Assembly: GCA_016648135.1 (NCBI GenBank)
Contig: JADDOH010011231.1
Span: forward strand, 58,550 to 122,549
Direction of reading: 5' to 3'
Origin: Agrypnia vestita
Lineage: Eukaryota > Arthropoda > Insecta > Trichoptera > Phryganeidae
Length of the DNA: 64,000 bases
Part shown: in pieces, positions 32,856 to 42,324 of the stretch
How the letters are laid out: each line of letters opens with the position of its first letter
Position numbering within the stretch: position 1 is the first letter of the stretch
Translations under genes and position numbers: made by a program
The notes under the pieces: model-generated
Databases searched by the model: none
Told to the model about the DNA's origin: nothing
The model's input: only the letters and a program-made list of their open reading frames with translations

Positions 32856-33984
32856 AAAACTAAATAAAACGAAATAAGTAATGCAAAGCAGCGTCAAAGA
32901 ATATACAAGATAATGCGTAACTATAAATTAAAATCACTTGCACACAAACGTATTTTTATATATTTAACACAGTTAAAGTCTTTTTGTATCTTGCTTCCCC
33001 TAAGATTTATTGCGCCCCATAAGAAAAGCAAAAGTATGCAATTTGAAAATTCCAGGCGTTACGTTTGAAAGCGAAAAGATTTGGCAGTATAATGTGACAC
33101 TGAATAAATCTCGAGGACTCGCGTTGCCTTCCGACATTGTATTTATTTGATTTCCCTGGTAAAGGATACAATGGGATTGTGTTTGACTGTAGTGAAACCA
33201 AAGCATTGTTTATGTCGATCCGTCCCCTTCAATTAAATGGCGGATCGTGGTGTTCTAAGATATAATTTAAAATTATTTTAATTAGCTTTTCAATGAAATC
33301 AATTTAATGTGGGAAAATTTAGTCAATGGTGGGCTTATTAATTTTTTAAATTTAAACTTGTTGTTTTCCTTGAGTAGTTTAAAATCAAAATCTACCAAAC
33401 CTCCATGAACTATTTTTTTTTGTTGTAGGTCAAATTATGGAGAGTTATACGATCTTAATGTATGAATGCTCATTGTATTCGTGAAAATTTCTACCATAAT
33501 ATGTGCTTACGCCATCTATTTTGTACTTCGATAGCTCTGCTGTATGTGGTTTTTTGATCTTTTTTTTATTGATTTAAAATTTAGTTCGATCCAAGTAGAA
33601 AATCTACGGCTTACCTATTCAACTGGTGGGCCGCCTGTCTCCGTGTAATAAATCTTCCGTCCGCCGTATTCTTTGTCTTGTTTGTCACTTTTCTTTGCTG
33701 TTAGAGATGTTTTAACAGTTTCCGATTAGATTAATTTGTTTAGATGCGAATAGAACCGTTTCCCTCGTGTCCACCAAAAGCGAATCTGTCGCTCCGACTT
33801 GACAGCTGTAGTTTTGCGCACCGTCGCCAGGGGTGCCGTAGATTGCTACTAGTTCAAACATCTCAAACCAATAAAGAAAATGTGTGTATATGTAATGTAT
33901 TGTGTATGTGTATAAACGCCTAAATAATATGTATTATAATACATAAAATAAATTTAAAAAAAAATGTTTCACATTTTCTGTATG
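32856..33984. other. Repeat-free stretch with two GC-balanced islands
   Basis: No gene is visible. Bases 33000-33247 and 33600-33860 have more balanced composition and no repeat elsewhere in the window. The first ends in the perfect hairpin CGATCCG...CGGATCG around 33214-33246. The second contains CCGATTAGATTAATTTG, a cluster of TAAT-type homeodomain cores. They are candidates for conserved non-coding elements. Minus-strand frames 33206-33000 have no motif. Confidence 0.35.
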
Positions 33985-34166
33985 TAGTTTTCTGGTATAT
34001 ACTGCCGTGAATATCTGACCTCTCTGGGTCAAGTTTTGGATCCCATTGGCTGGGCTGATGTGACGACTATATGTTGATGTTTAAGTTAAGTATGAGCTTG
34101 CAATACCGTGTCGTACCCTGAGGTTAAAAGTCTCATCCTCTACTAACTGAGCTATCTGGATACCCG
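33985..34166 (-). mobile_element. tRNA-Lys-headed SINE joined to the GGGATCC-AAAAC domain
   Basis: On the minus strand, 34166-34093 reads like a tRNA-Lys: GATAGCTCAGTTAGTAGAG (D-arm/A-box), GACTTTTAACCTC (anticodon loop with TTT), then a decayed T-arm. It continues through CAGCCCAGCCAATGGGATCC, AAAACTTGACCCAGAGAGG and ATACCAGAAAACT, the same order as the body at 14691-14780 and 39491-39570. The T-arm decay and missing acceptor rule out a functional tRNA. Confidence 0.72.
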
Positions 34167-34220
34167 GTCAGTTTTCCGCTAAATTTGGCGACTCTTAATA
34201 ATTTATGTGTTAAATAAATA

Positions 34221-34421
34221 AAATGGATATTTTATACGAACCGCATATTTCACTGAGAAGGAAATATCAAAGTGTTATCCAGTGTCATCAGGAGAGCGTC
34301 TTATCACCACGGAGGTGTACAACTCCTAGGAGGCACTCCTGATGACGCTGGATAAGACCTCAGCGAAACGTCGAGATTTTCTTCTCAGTGAAATATACGG
34401 TTTGTATAAAATACCCGTTTT
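34221..34421. mobile_element. Inverted-pair element P1 (GATGA...GAAAC arms)
   Basis: The right arm reads CCTGATGACGCTGGATAAG, CTCAGCGAAACGTCGAGATT, TTCTCAGTGAAATATACGG. The left arm is its reverse complement with substitutions and a small deletion, starting at ATTTTATACGAACCGCATA. The arms are about 80 bp with a short asymmetric centre. This is one of four such inverted pairs in the window. Confidence 0.7.
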
Positions 34422-35474
34422 ATTAAACACATATACATGCCCAACAACCGTACTAATAACCTCAACTTTTTAATGACTTTTAATAAGTTAATTGAAAGCC
34501 GGTGTCGATTTTTAGCTCGGTTTATGACCACTAAAAAAACACAGCTCAGCTTACACGCCTCACTAAACACAGCTTATACGCTTCCTGAATTTGTACAAAA
34601 ACATAACCGTTAATTATAATATATTTTTATATAATCAAATAATGATAAGCACCTGGGCCAATACTAAATTCAAAGACAGAAACACTTTCCGATTAATTAT
34701 TAACGTGGATAAATTGGATACTTTAACGCTTCATACAAAAAATAAATAAAGTTTTCTCGTATAAATTACTACGAGGATAATAAATATGAATTTGAGTTAA
34801 TCTGAAATTCCCTTTACCTTATAATTAGTTGGCTGGGAGAATTTGCACATCTCATTAGGAACACATAACGTTTGAAGTACTTTATCAAATTACTCTCGTG
34901 TAATATGGGAATATAAATAGATACACACTATCCATTGAAAATCCATATTACTACCAAAGTAATTGCTTAAACCAATCTGTGCGTCGACAAGATGAGTTTG
35001 TGTATAATGTCTGAGGAATATTGTCTAGAGTAAGACTTGAAAGATTATGTTTACCGAAGGCATCGATATCATGATAGAGAATGGGGTATTTCGAATCAGC
35101 TGTTTACTATCTAGAGCAAAAAATAAACAAGATATTTTGTTTCTCATCAAAGTATTTGCGAGACACGGAATTGTAAATAAAGGCTATTTATTTCAATGAT
35201 TTTATAGGTACCCTTTATGATACAAAATATTATAGAACCGTCTAAATAGCACTGTGAACTTACGTATGTATTATATATAAAAATATTATAACCAACATGT
35301 TATGTTTTGCATCCAAACAAAAATCTAGTAATGTTTGAATACAATATTTTTTTAAATGAAAAGAATCCACGCTGAAAAAGTGTATAACTTAAATTATAAC
35401 AAAATAATATGATTGTGTTAAAACGATTTTTTTAACCCCTTGTAGTACGCGCTCGATCAGACGGTGGTCTATCC
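34422..35474. other. Gene-free stretch
   Basis: A/T-rich DNA with no supported gene or shared repeat. The frame at 34570-34385 (minus) overlaps the end of P1 and has no motif. Confidence 0.4.
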
Positions 35475-35678
35475 GCTCAAGTAATTGAGTACACACTTTC
35501 TCAGGGCGGGTACAAACTCAAGTAATTGAGTACACACTTTCTCAGGGCGTGTACGAACTCAAGTAATTGAGTACACACTTTCTCAGGGCGGGTACAAACT
35601 CAAGTAATTGAGTACACACTTTCTCAGGGCGTGTACGAACTCAAGTAATTGAGTACACACTTTCTCAGGGCGAGTACG
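35475..35678. repeat. 41-bp tandem array, five units, alternating variants
   Basis: CTCAAGTAATTGAGTACACA recurs with exact 41-bp spacing (C of CAAG at 35478, 35519, 35560, 35601, 35642). Unit ends alternate GCGGGTACAAA / GCGTGTACGAA / GCGGGTACAAA / GCGTGTACGAA, then GCGAGTACGAA, so the array is built from an 82-bp dimer. Each unit carries the dyad CTCAA-GTAA-TTGAG with a TAATTG core. It is not a CRISPR, because there are no unique spacers. Confidence 0.92.
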
Positions 35679-35702
35679 AACAATGTTTAATCTTCGCTGA
35701 AA

Positions 35703-35987
35703 ATGTTTAATCTTCGCCTGGGACGGCGCCTTGTAATATTACAACCAACCCCGGAATCCTCTGCTGGGTCCCCAGACCAGGTCCTTCGTGAGTTGCTGTC
35801 TTCTAGTCGCTACTGGAGTAACTACAATATTCCTTTGTTGGGTCCCCAGACCAGATCCTCTGTGAGGTACGTTTTACGCCAGCTAGCGAATGCCAAAGGC
35901 TCGGACTCAAGATCCAAAAAGATCTCTTTACGATGTCTGACTTGTATTAAAGATAACGCAGAACAGACCAGAACATATGTGTTCTAA
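35703..35987 (+). other. Unassigned open frame with an internal duplication
   Basis: The 94-codon frame directly follows the 41-bp array. GGGTCCCCAGACCAG occurs twice, 78 bp apart (about 35767 and 35845), so the frame contains related segments AGSPDQVLRELLSS and LGPQTRSSVRYVLRQ. The second half is basic (SDSRSKKISLRC). I recognise no family. The duplication in multiples of three and the balanced composition are mildly in favour of coding. The lack of splice or start context is against it. Confidence 0.25.
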
Positions 35988-37249
35988 AGCATTTGAATAT
36001 TTTTGGTAATATTCTATTAGTATTTTACGAGTGAAAGTGTCGCCTTCGCCTTAATTTTCCAATTATGCTCGACCCTCAGGGTACTTGATATAGAGAAGAA
36101 CACCTTTCATGTATGTGTTTTAACTATTGCTGGCGCCATCTCTGGGTAGACTTTGACGCTAGTTCCTTAGCTGTCAATCAAAGCTGAATAATCTTTTAGC
36201 GCCCTTTATGAAATTTTTCGAGAAACAAATTTGTTGGCGTTATAAAAAGTATTTTTTTACAAGAATTTAATGGTTTTATTTGATTTTTATTTATAGGATT
36301 TAATACGAAAAAAATTTATAATATTAGATAAAATTCTCTTAAAAGATTGTCCAACGCTTGAGAGAAGATATACTGTAGGTATAATAAAAATATTGAAAAA
36401 AAATGCATTTATATTATTACATTTTTAAAAATATTTTTAACAAAGTGTTAAAACGTTTAAAACTTAACAGTCTAAAATAAATACGAATAAAAGTGCACGA
36501 ACTTTAAAATATTCGAAAGGCAGACTTTTTCAGAGAAAGTAATGTGTGTCGTAAAAATTCTCGAATCTAAATCAAATGATGAATTTGACGTTGGAGGAAG
36601 GTCCAAGGGGAAAATAAGATGGTCCATTAAAGAAAATCTAAAAATATCTCTCAGTGATTTTGTTTGGACGCTGTCCTTATCCCGCCATTTGTCTTTGGCG
36701 CCCTCTCTCAGCCGAACGTATAATGAAAAAGACAAAAAAAAGCTACACAAAAAGGCTTGTCTTTTGAAGGCCGAAGGCAAGGTGGGCTCCAGGTAAAAAC
36801 AAACAAAATAAACTTAACGACCATCGTAAAATTCCAACCCTCGCGGAGCCGGGACGGCGTCCTGGGGGAGGAGGCGTCAATGATAAAAGCCAGGAATTTT
36901 TTATATCTTGGTCTTCATATTTGCGAGAAAAGTGTCCGGAAAATGGTTGCATTAAATGAACGAATTTAGCTCTTTTCCTGCGGTCTTTAAGCCCCTGAAA
37001 AATTGGCAAGAAAAGCAACATGACGGTTTGCAAGCCCAAAATTTGGGAGACGAAATAAGGTAAGAGAGACTGCAATCACATTATTTACTCGTATGAAACA
37101 CATGTACATTTTTTTTTTGGTTTCCGTCATTTGCTTTAAATATTAGAAAGCGCAATTCTACAACAATCTAGTCGAAAATTGATATAACAACTAGTGAAAT
37201 GTAATGAGGTAATGATTTTATTTATTTGAAGCTCATTTTAAAATATAAC
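35988..37249. other. Gene-free stretch with GC-balanced island 36540-37050
   Basis: Overlapping short frames occur on both strands at 36472-37075, none with a motif I know. Because several are open at once, composition rather than coding is the likely cause. The island includes GGACGGCGTCCTGGGGGAGG and no repeat shared elsewhere. At 36340-36410 TTGTCCAACG...AATATTGAAAAAAAATGCA weakly resembles family F. Confidence 0.3.
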
Positions 37250-37345
37250 TAATATCAATATTTTTCAAGGCCTATGGTCCCTTTGTCAGGATACAATTGT
37301 ATATTATAAGGTCATAGGCCTTGAAACATGTTGATATTTTTAATA
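37250..37345. mobile_element. Inverted-pair element P2
   Basis: ATATCAATATTTTTCAAGG CCTATGG on the left mirrors ATAGGCCTTGAAACATGTTG ATATT on the right (arms about 30 bp around a 20-bp centre). The left arm read in reverse gives CCTGACAAAGGGACCATAGG, the decayed CTGATGA form. The GAAACATGTTGATAT ending is shared with the single copy at 58216-58290. Confidence 0.62.
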
Positions 37346-37734
37346 TAAAAAGTGTTGAAAACTAAGTTTATTTTATTAATTATATTAATAATGTTATCAC
37401 AAAACTATTTTGCTATTTTTGAAGAAGAATTCATTTTAAAAGGTTGATACGTAATTATTTTCTGTTGAATATATTGTAAAATAACAGAAAATGAAAACAA
37501 ACTCAAAGAAAATTATGTAGAATATCAAAATTATTAGCTATCTATTAGTTAAATAAATATTACTTTCAATTTCCTAGCAAGATGGTCGATTCCGTGTATG
37601 AAGAGTGTCCAGTTACCTAGTGGTACATCTTTTAACCTCTTTTACAGTTGCAAGAAGGGCCTGGTCATCGAAATCCAAAGATCGACCCTTTCCTGATTTG
37701 CCATCTAAGCTAGTATCACTAGAATATTAGTTAT

Positions 37735-37881
37735 GTTAGTATATATATAAATCCACTTACTGAGATTTTTAGTCTTCCGGTTTTAAAACGTCTCTTCATC
37801 AGGAAAGGATGAAGACAAGAGTAGGTCTCGAAACCGGTAGACTAAAAATCTCTGTAAATGGTTATATACTATCATATCTAA
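37735..37881. mobile_element. Inverted-pair element P3
   Basis: The left arm in reverse reads CCTGATGAAGAGACG, AAAACCGGAAGACTAAAAAT, CTCAGTAAGTGG and ends TACTAAC. The right arm reads GATGAAGACAAGAG, GAAACCGGTAGACTAAAAAT, CTCTGTAAATGG and ends TCTAAC. The arms are about 70 bp, with GTTAG at the outer left and CTAAC at the outer right. The two arms differ by small indels in the stem region. Confidence 0.72.
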
Positions 37882-39362
37882 CATTTAGTCAAAATGCTTG
37901 ACCACGAAGTTAATGCTCTAAATATTAACAATATAAATCATATGATATCATCAGTTTTGAAGAGAACAAGGAACTCTCGGTAAGCCCTGTCGCCCATCGA
38001 CCCTTCGCCAAAAAGATCGTGAAACGACTCAGTAACTTTCAAGTGGTACATCATAATGTGACATACATATATAAATGGTTTTCAACTTGTATTTTAATTT
38101 ACCAACCTGATTGAAGGATTTTATTAAGACAAATATCAAATTAAAAAAGTCTCCGCGAAAACGGCAGATAAGCGTGCAACGACCTAATACAACAGAGTAC
38201 TTACTAAAAATGATAAGGTGTCTTCAAAACAATTTAGAATTTTAGAATGTGAAGAAAAACAAAAAAGATAGAATGGGAATAGAAAATAGAGTTGTTCGTT
38301 TACTGGAAAATGTGGAAAAAGGCCCAGTTAGGTTAGGTTAGGTTAAGTATGAAAGAATGTATTAAAATAGATGACGCTAACGCGGTTTTAATGATAAAAT
38401 AGTACCTACCTAGTGTACTAGCTATGTGAAACCAAATGGGTATTATCATAAAAGTAACCACGAATTATAAATTCAATTTGTTTATATATTCATATTTTGG
38501 GATAACTTCATTAAATATACAATATTTTAAATAGTTGTTTTGAGTAGGTATACAAATAAGTAAAGCGAGTTTTCAGTCTGTAATATTCTATTTTTTCACT
38601 GTTTTTCTTAAATTTAAAACAGAAATAATATAGAAAGAAATAATAATGTTAAATGATCCTACAAAATGCTAATATCATTAACAATCATCAGTGAAAAGTT
38701 CAAAATTGGCATAATTTACTTTTTTTTAATATGACGTATGTTAAATTTGAGATTTTCTGTTTACCTAAAAAAGTTTTCCTAAAAAAAATAATTAATATGC
38801 AGCAACAAAGTTAGATTTGAATAAGAAGAAATAGGCCCGGGCAGAAGTTCGACACAAACTTAATATCAAGGCTTCTAAAATAGGCGTAAAAATTACAAAT
38901 TAAATATGTGCTCCTCCAATATTTTTTCTAGAATCTAGGTACAAAATCATGGAGCTCTAAGACAAGATCACTTTTAAGAATCCGCAGAATGATTACGACG
39001 TATCTTTTGATAGTTAAAATATATGCACTTCGCTATAACGGTGACGATATTTTTACGATAAAAAAAATGTATCATTTTGAAGAAGCCTTCGGAATGGTCT
39101 TGAGCCTCCTTGAGCAGTTAAGTGTATGTGCTCTTGGAGGATGGGGTGGCGTTGCTATATATAGCCCAATACCACGCGATACCAAGTAATTCAATGTTAA
39201 AAAAACTCCATTTGTGAGTGACATTTTAAAGCGATATTTTAAAGTAACAAATGTCGGACACGAAAATTCTACTGAGTTTTTATAAATAAAAGTATTGTAC
39301 TGTTTACAATCAAATTTTTCGTAAGAATATTCTTAGGTTTTCACGGCCACTCAGAATCTTCA
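37882..39362. other. Gene-free stretch
   Basis: There is no supported gene. Around 38950-38985, AAGATCACTTTTAAGAA resembles the DSKITFRNH codons of the LINE at 1620, but it is too short to annotate as a fragment. The frame 38989-39189 (+) has no motif. Confidence 0.35.
38327..38346 (+). repeat. Short interstitial (TTAGG)n tract
   Basis: GTTAGGTTAGGTTAGGTTAA contains three complete TTAGG units plus a partial one. TTAGG is the canonical telomere repeat of most insects and other arthropods. The tract is very short and may have arisen by chance or by repair. I use it only as weak taxonomic support. Confidence 0.6.
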
Positions 39363-39570
39363 GGTTTGTGTTTTCTGGGGTATTATGTCGCGTTATTACG
39401 AACTTTTCGGCCAACTTTTTTTTGTTTCGAATCCCATTGCAGGGTCATATTCATCAGGGCTGATGTTAGCCCTCATGGTGGACTGATGATATCAGCCCTG
39501 ATGATGGACCCTGCAATGGGATCCGAAACGTCAGCGGCATAATACCCCAGAAAACACAATACTGAAAAAA
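39363..39570. mobile_element. Inverted-pair element P4 (GGGATCC-GAAAC arms)
   Basis: The right arm (39491-39570) reads TCAGCCCTGATGATGGACCC, GCAATGGGATCCGAAACGTC, CATAATACCCCAGAAAACAC. The left arm (39363-39464) is the reverse complement, with an extra AAAAAAAAGTTGGCCGAAAA and TTCGTAATAACGCGA between GAAAC and CATAATACCCC. The two arms are therefore separate insertions or an old foldback whose right arm lost about 30 bp. Confidence 0.75.
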
Positions 39571-39789
39571 CTTTTTCATATACCAAATTATTTAACTTGA
39601 ACTCCATAGCGGTGAAAACATGATAATGCTGAAATAAAACCAGTGCACAATTGAGTAGAGAACATGCAACGAATATGATATTCTTGAGGACGATTGTGTG
39701 AGCAAAATTTTTATTCTGTTAGGGCAATAGATTAGATAAAACTTGCTGGATTCTTGTGAAAGAACAGATCAAAAATAATAATTTAATTA

Positions 39790-39830
39790 TCTATGTCTGT
39801 CCGTCCATCTGTGTGCCGTAGAGTCCGTAA
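39790..39830 (+). repeat. Family L-like core (weak)
   Basis: ATCTATGTCTGTCCGTCCAT resembles the family-L tetranucleotide core, and GAGTCCGTAAAATGATG follows. The flanks are poorly conserved, so this may be an independent microsatellite. Confidence 0.3.
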
Positions 39831-40324
39831 AATGATGATATTAAAACCTGACGTAATCCGAGTGTGTCACGCAAACAAGTCATTATTACTATTTCCTGTG
39901 ATTTTTCACGGGTGTACGCCTAGCATAGAAATATTTATCTACCACAACTTTTATTTCATTCAGTAATGTATTATATGTTGAATGTTCTAGACTATTTTCT
40001 TTGAAACTAATAACAAACCATATGAAACATATGAAACATATAATAACACTAGAATTTCTATCTGAAGTTGTTCTCATAAACAATAATATCATCTTTCGGA
40101 GAAATTTGAAAACATTACTACTCTCTCCTTGCTTAATTTTTAATAATTCCAACATGTTTTTGAGATTAACTAATATTTTTTCATGTACTCTCAACATTGT
40201 ACAATAAAAATTAATATAGCAAAAACCACGAAAATGAATCAATAAATTTATTTAAAATATTCCCCGCTCCTTTTATAAAGGGCCTGTATATTGCTTGAAG
40301 ATTGCTCAGTGAACTGTTTATTTT

Positions 40325-40420
40325 ACAATTTTATGGTATGCTGATACTTTGGCGGCTTGGATCCCATACTGATTGATGCCCTAGTCAGGCGATCGAATTC
40401 AATTTGATGTGCCGGCAGTA
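40325..40420 (-). repeat. Decayed GGGATCC-type SINE body (possible)
   Basis: The minus strand reads CGCCTGACTAGGGCATCAAT, CAGTATGGGATCCAAGCCGC, CAAAGTATCAGCATACCAT. The order TGA...GGGATCC-AA resembles the bodies at 14691 and 39491 but is diverged. I rate it below those copies. Confidence 0.35.
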
Positions 40421-40724
40421 AAGAATAAGAGATCACTGGATGTTGCGACTTTGTCTTGGGAAATACAGGACGTTACAAAAATATTTACGTTTCGTTAAAA
40501 ATTTTAATAGATTTAATCATTTAAGTTTTATAAGATGGTAAGCCTCGTTGTATGGAAATCTATCTGCATTAAAATGGAAAGTACTTGAAACGTACACTTC
40601 GTGTGGACAAAGGTTATGTTGTTAATACCGACATGTGAGGTATTGTGCTGAGAAATACACCTTTTGTCGTTTTTGTAAAAAATATAGCTGTATTAATTAA
40701 TTTCCCTCGTTAAATATTATCAAA

Positions 40725-40790
40725 CATTATAATTTCGTTATCTGTCCGTCCATCTTCCTATCTGTCTGTCCCTGTAACTTCGTATTTTAA
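40725..40790 (+). repeat. Family L copy
   Basis: TATAATTTCGTTATCTGTCC, then a CATCTTCCTATCTGTCTGTC core and CCTGTAACTTCGTATTTT, match 6655-6745 including both flanks. Confidence 0.6.
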
Positions 40791-40859
40791 ATTTTTTAAA
40801 ATTTAATTTAAAAAAAAAAACGAAGGCCGCGGGCATGGTTTAAACATCAAAAATATGTA

Positions 40860-41420
40860 TAATTTTTTTATCGTAATTATTTAGTGCCACACGTAATGTT
40901 GTGTAGGATAATAAATGATAATTTTTGCACTCCTTTTTAAACCTCTTTATATTCACCGTATTTTGAATTTCCTTTGGCAGGCTATCGAAGATTTTTAGAC
41001 CTTTATACATCATACAATTTTGTGAGGTGTTTTTTTTTCTTCGGAAGTCTTATGTTGTCGCTTCCTCTTGTATTTTAAGAATGAAAATTCCTATTCAGCT
41101 TCATCCTGTCATCAAAGTATTTGGGTACTAATCCATGTTTAATTTAAAATATTTGCACCAATACGTTATACTTTATTCTTTGATTTATTGTATCTAGTCC
41201 TAGGGCAATCAACATTTTTGTTATTTTGGTTCTCTTATTACTTCAATATTATTCGCATCGCTCTCTTTTGTACTATTTGAAGATTATTTAGCATTCCTTC
41301 GTTGCTCATAAATAATATACTGGAACTATATGTGCGGGAGGATCATAGTATTGTATTTTAATAAACTTGTATTTTTATTTATATATCTTCTTATTCTTCC
41401 AAGAAAGGACACTTCTTCTG
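40860..41420 (-). pseudogene. Non-LTR retrotransposon 3' fragment, copy 2
   Basis: This is a nucleotide-level match to 8205-8815 throughout: CACGTAATGTTGTGT, TTTAAACCTCTTTATATTC, TTTTTAGACCTTTATACAT, GTCATCAAAGTATTTGGGTA, CTAATCCATGTTTAATTT, AGTCCTAGGGCA, GTATTGTAT and AAGAAAGGACACTTCTTC. Many small indels destroy the frame, so it is older than copy 1. An A-run at 40810-40820 on the plus strand lies just beyond the 3' end. It stops 37 bp before the hAT MITE at 41457. Confidence 0.82.
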
Positions 41421-41456
41421 GTGTTCATTGTATGTTTCGCGATAGTAGGTATATGG

Positions 41457-41752
41457 TAGAGATGGGTCGTTCATGAACGAACTGTTCTTTTAGAACGAAC
41501 GAACGGTACAGTTCACTTAAGTGAACTAGCCGTTCACTAGTTAAGTAGATGATAAATAATTCATTCATAAATTGATTCTTCTAGGCAGTAAACAGTGTGT
41601 TTGTGTCTTGATATATTTTCTCTGGTGACCTTTTTTTTGGTCTCCAAAAGCTTATTCCCCTTACATTTTTTATACGATATATCTGTTTTAAAGGACTACT
41701 GAACGATTTAAAGTGAACAGTTCAGTCAACTGAACGAACTTTCCCATCTCTA
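41457..41752. mobile_element. hAT MITE with aged 8-bp target duplication
   Basis: It begins TAGAGATGGGTCGTTCATGA and ends TGAACGAACTTTCCCATCTC TA. The TIR core is TAGAGATGGG plus GTTCA repeats. Flanks GTATATGG (41449-41456) and GTGCACGG (41753-41760) agree at five of eight positions, and all three differences are transitions, as expected from mutation of a perfect duplication. Internal sequence is rich in GAACGAAC/GTTCACTTAAGTGAAC palindromes. No coding capacity. Confidence 0.78.
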
Positions 41753-41978
41753 GTGCACGGTATCGCAAGTAAATAAAAAACAATAGGTATGCTGGAGTAC
41801 GTGTATGCTTACCAACATTTGGTTATTTTATTTTATACACTGATATTTTTATCAACCAAGGACTTAAAGGATGTGATTTTAAAACATAGAAACTAATTAT
41901 TTTAGATTACAAAGCTAACCACGTGTGATTGAGAACAAGGCTGGAGAAGAAATGGCGAAAGAAAAGAAAGAAAAAAAC

Positions 41979-42062
41979 AGCGCAAGGTTCGAACCAGCGA
42001 CGGCTCATTTTCGGTCCACCTGCCTTAGCTGAAGTTCACATCATAGCATAGGCTCAGACTGC
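41979..42062 (-). mobile_element. tRNA-like SINE head (unassigned family)
   Basis: The minus strand contains GCTGGTTCGAACCTTGCGCT, a good B-box region. About 45 bp upstream is CAGTCTGAGCCTATGCTATG, a weak A-box, and an A-rich stretch follows toward 41960. The head does not match SINE-A, -B or -C closely. The acceptor stem does not pair well, so it is not a tRNA gene. Confidence 0.45.
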
Positions 42063-42324
42063 TATGAGAGTAAGCACTAAGTAAGTAATTAAGTATAACC
42101 ATAAGAATTAGCAGTGATAAAACAGCTTTATTAAAATAATGGCTTTACAACAAACAATCCCTTGGAATAATAGCGTATTCAGGTTTTTTATTGTATAAGT
42201 TCATGGTTTGGTAGTAAAATTGAAATAATCATCGATTGTTTTTTCTTTAAATTTTAGGAAATCACTGTGTGGCACCACTTCTATACATACATAAAAACTT
42301 TAAAAAAGTGTTAAAGTTTTGTTA

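Noticed and set aside
34093..34166. Functional tRNA-Lys(TTT)
   Set aside because: The T-arm is decayed, the acceptor stem does not pair, and it continues into a SINE body.
35475..35678. CRISPR array
   Set aside because: Units are contiguous 41-bp tandem copies without unique spacers, in a eukaryotic context.
38945..39000. LINE fragment similar to 1620-1680
   Set aside because: Only about 20 matching bases; chance cannot be excluded.
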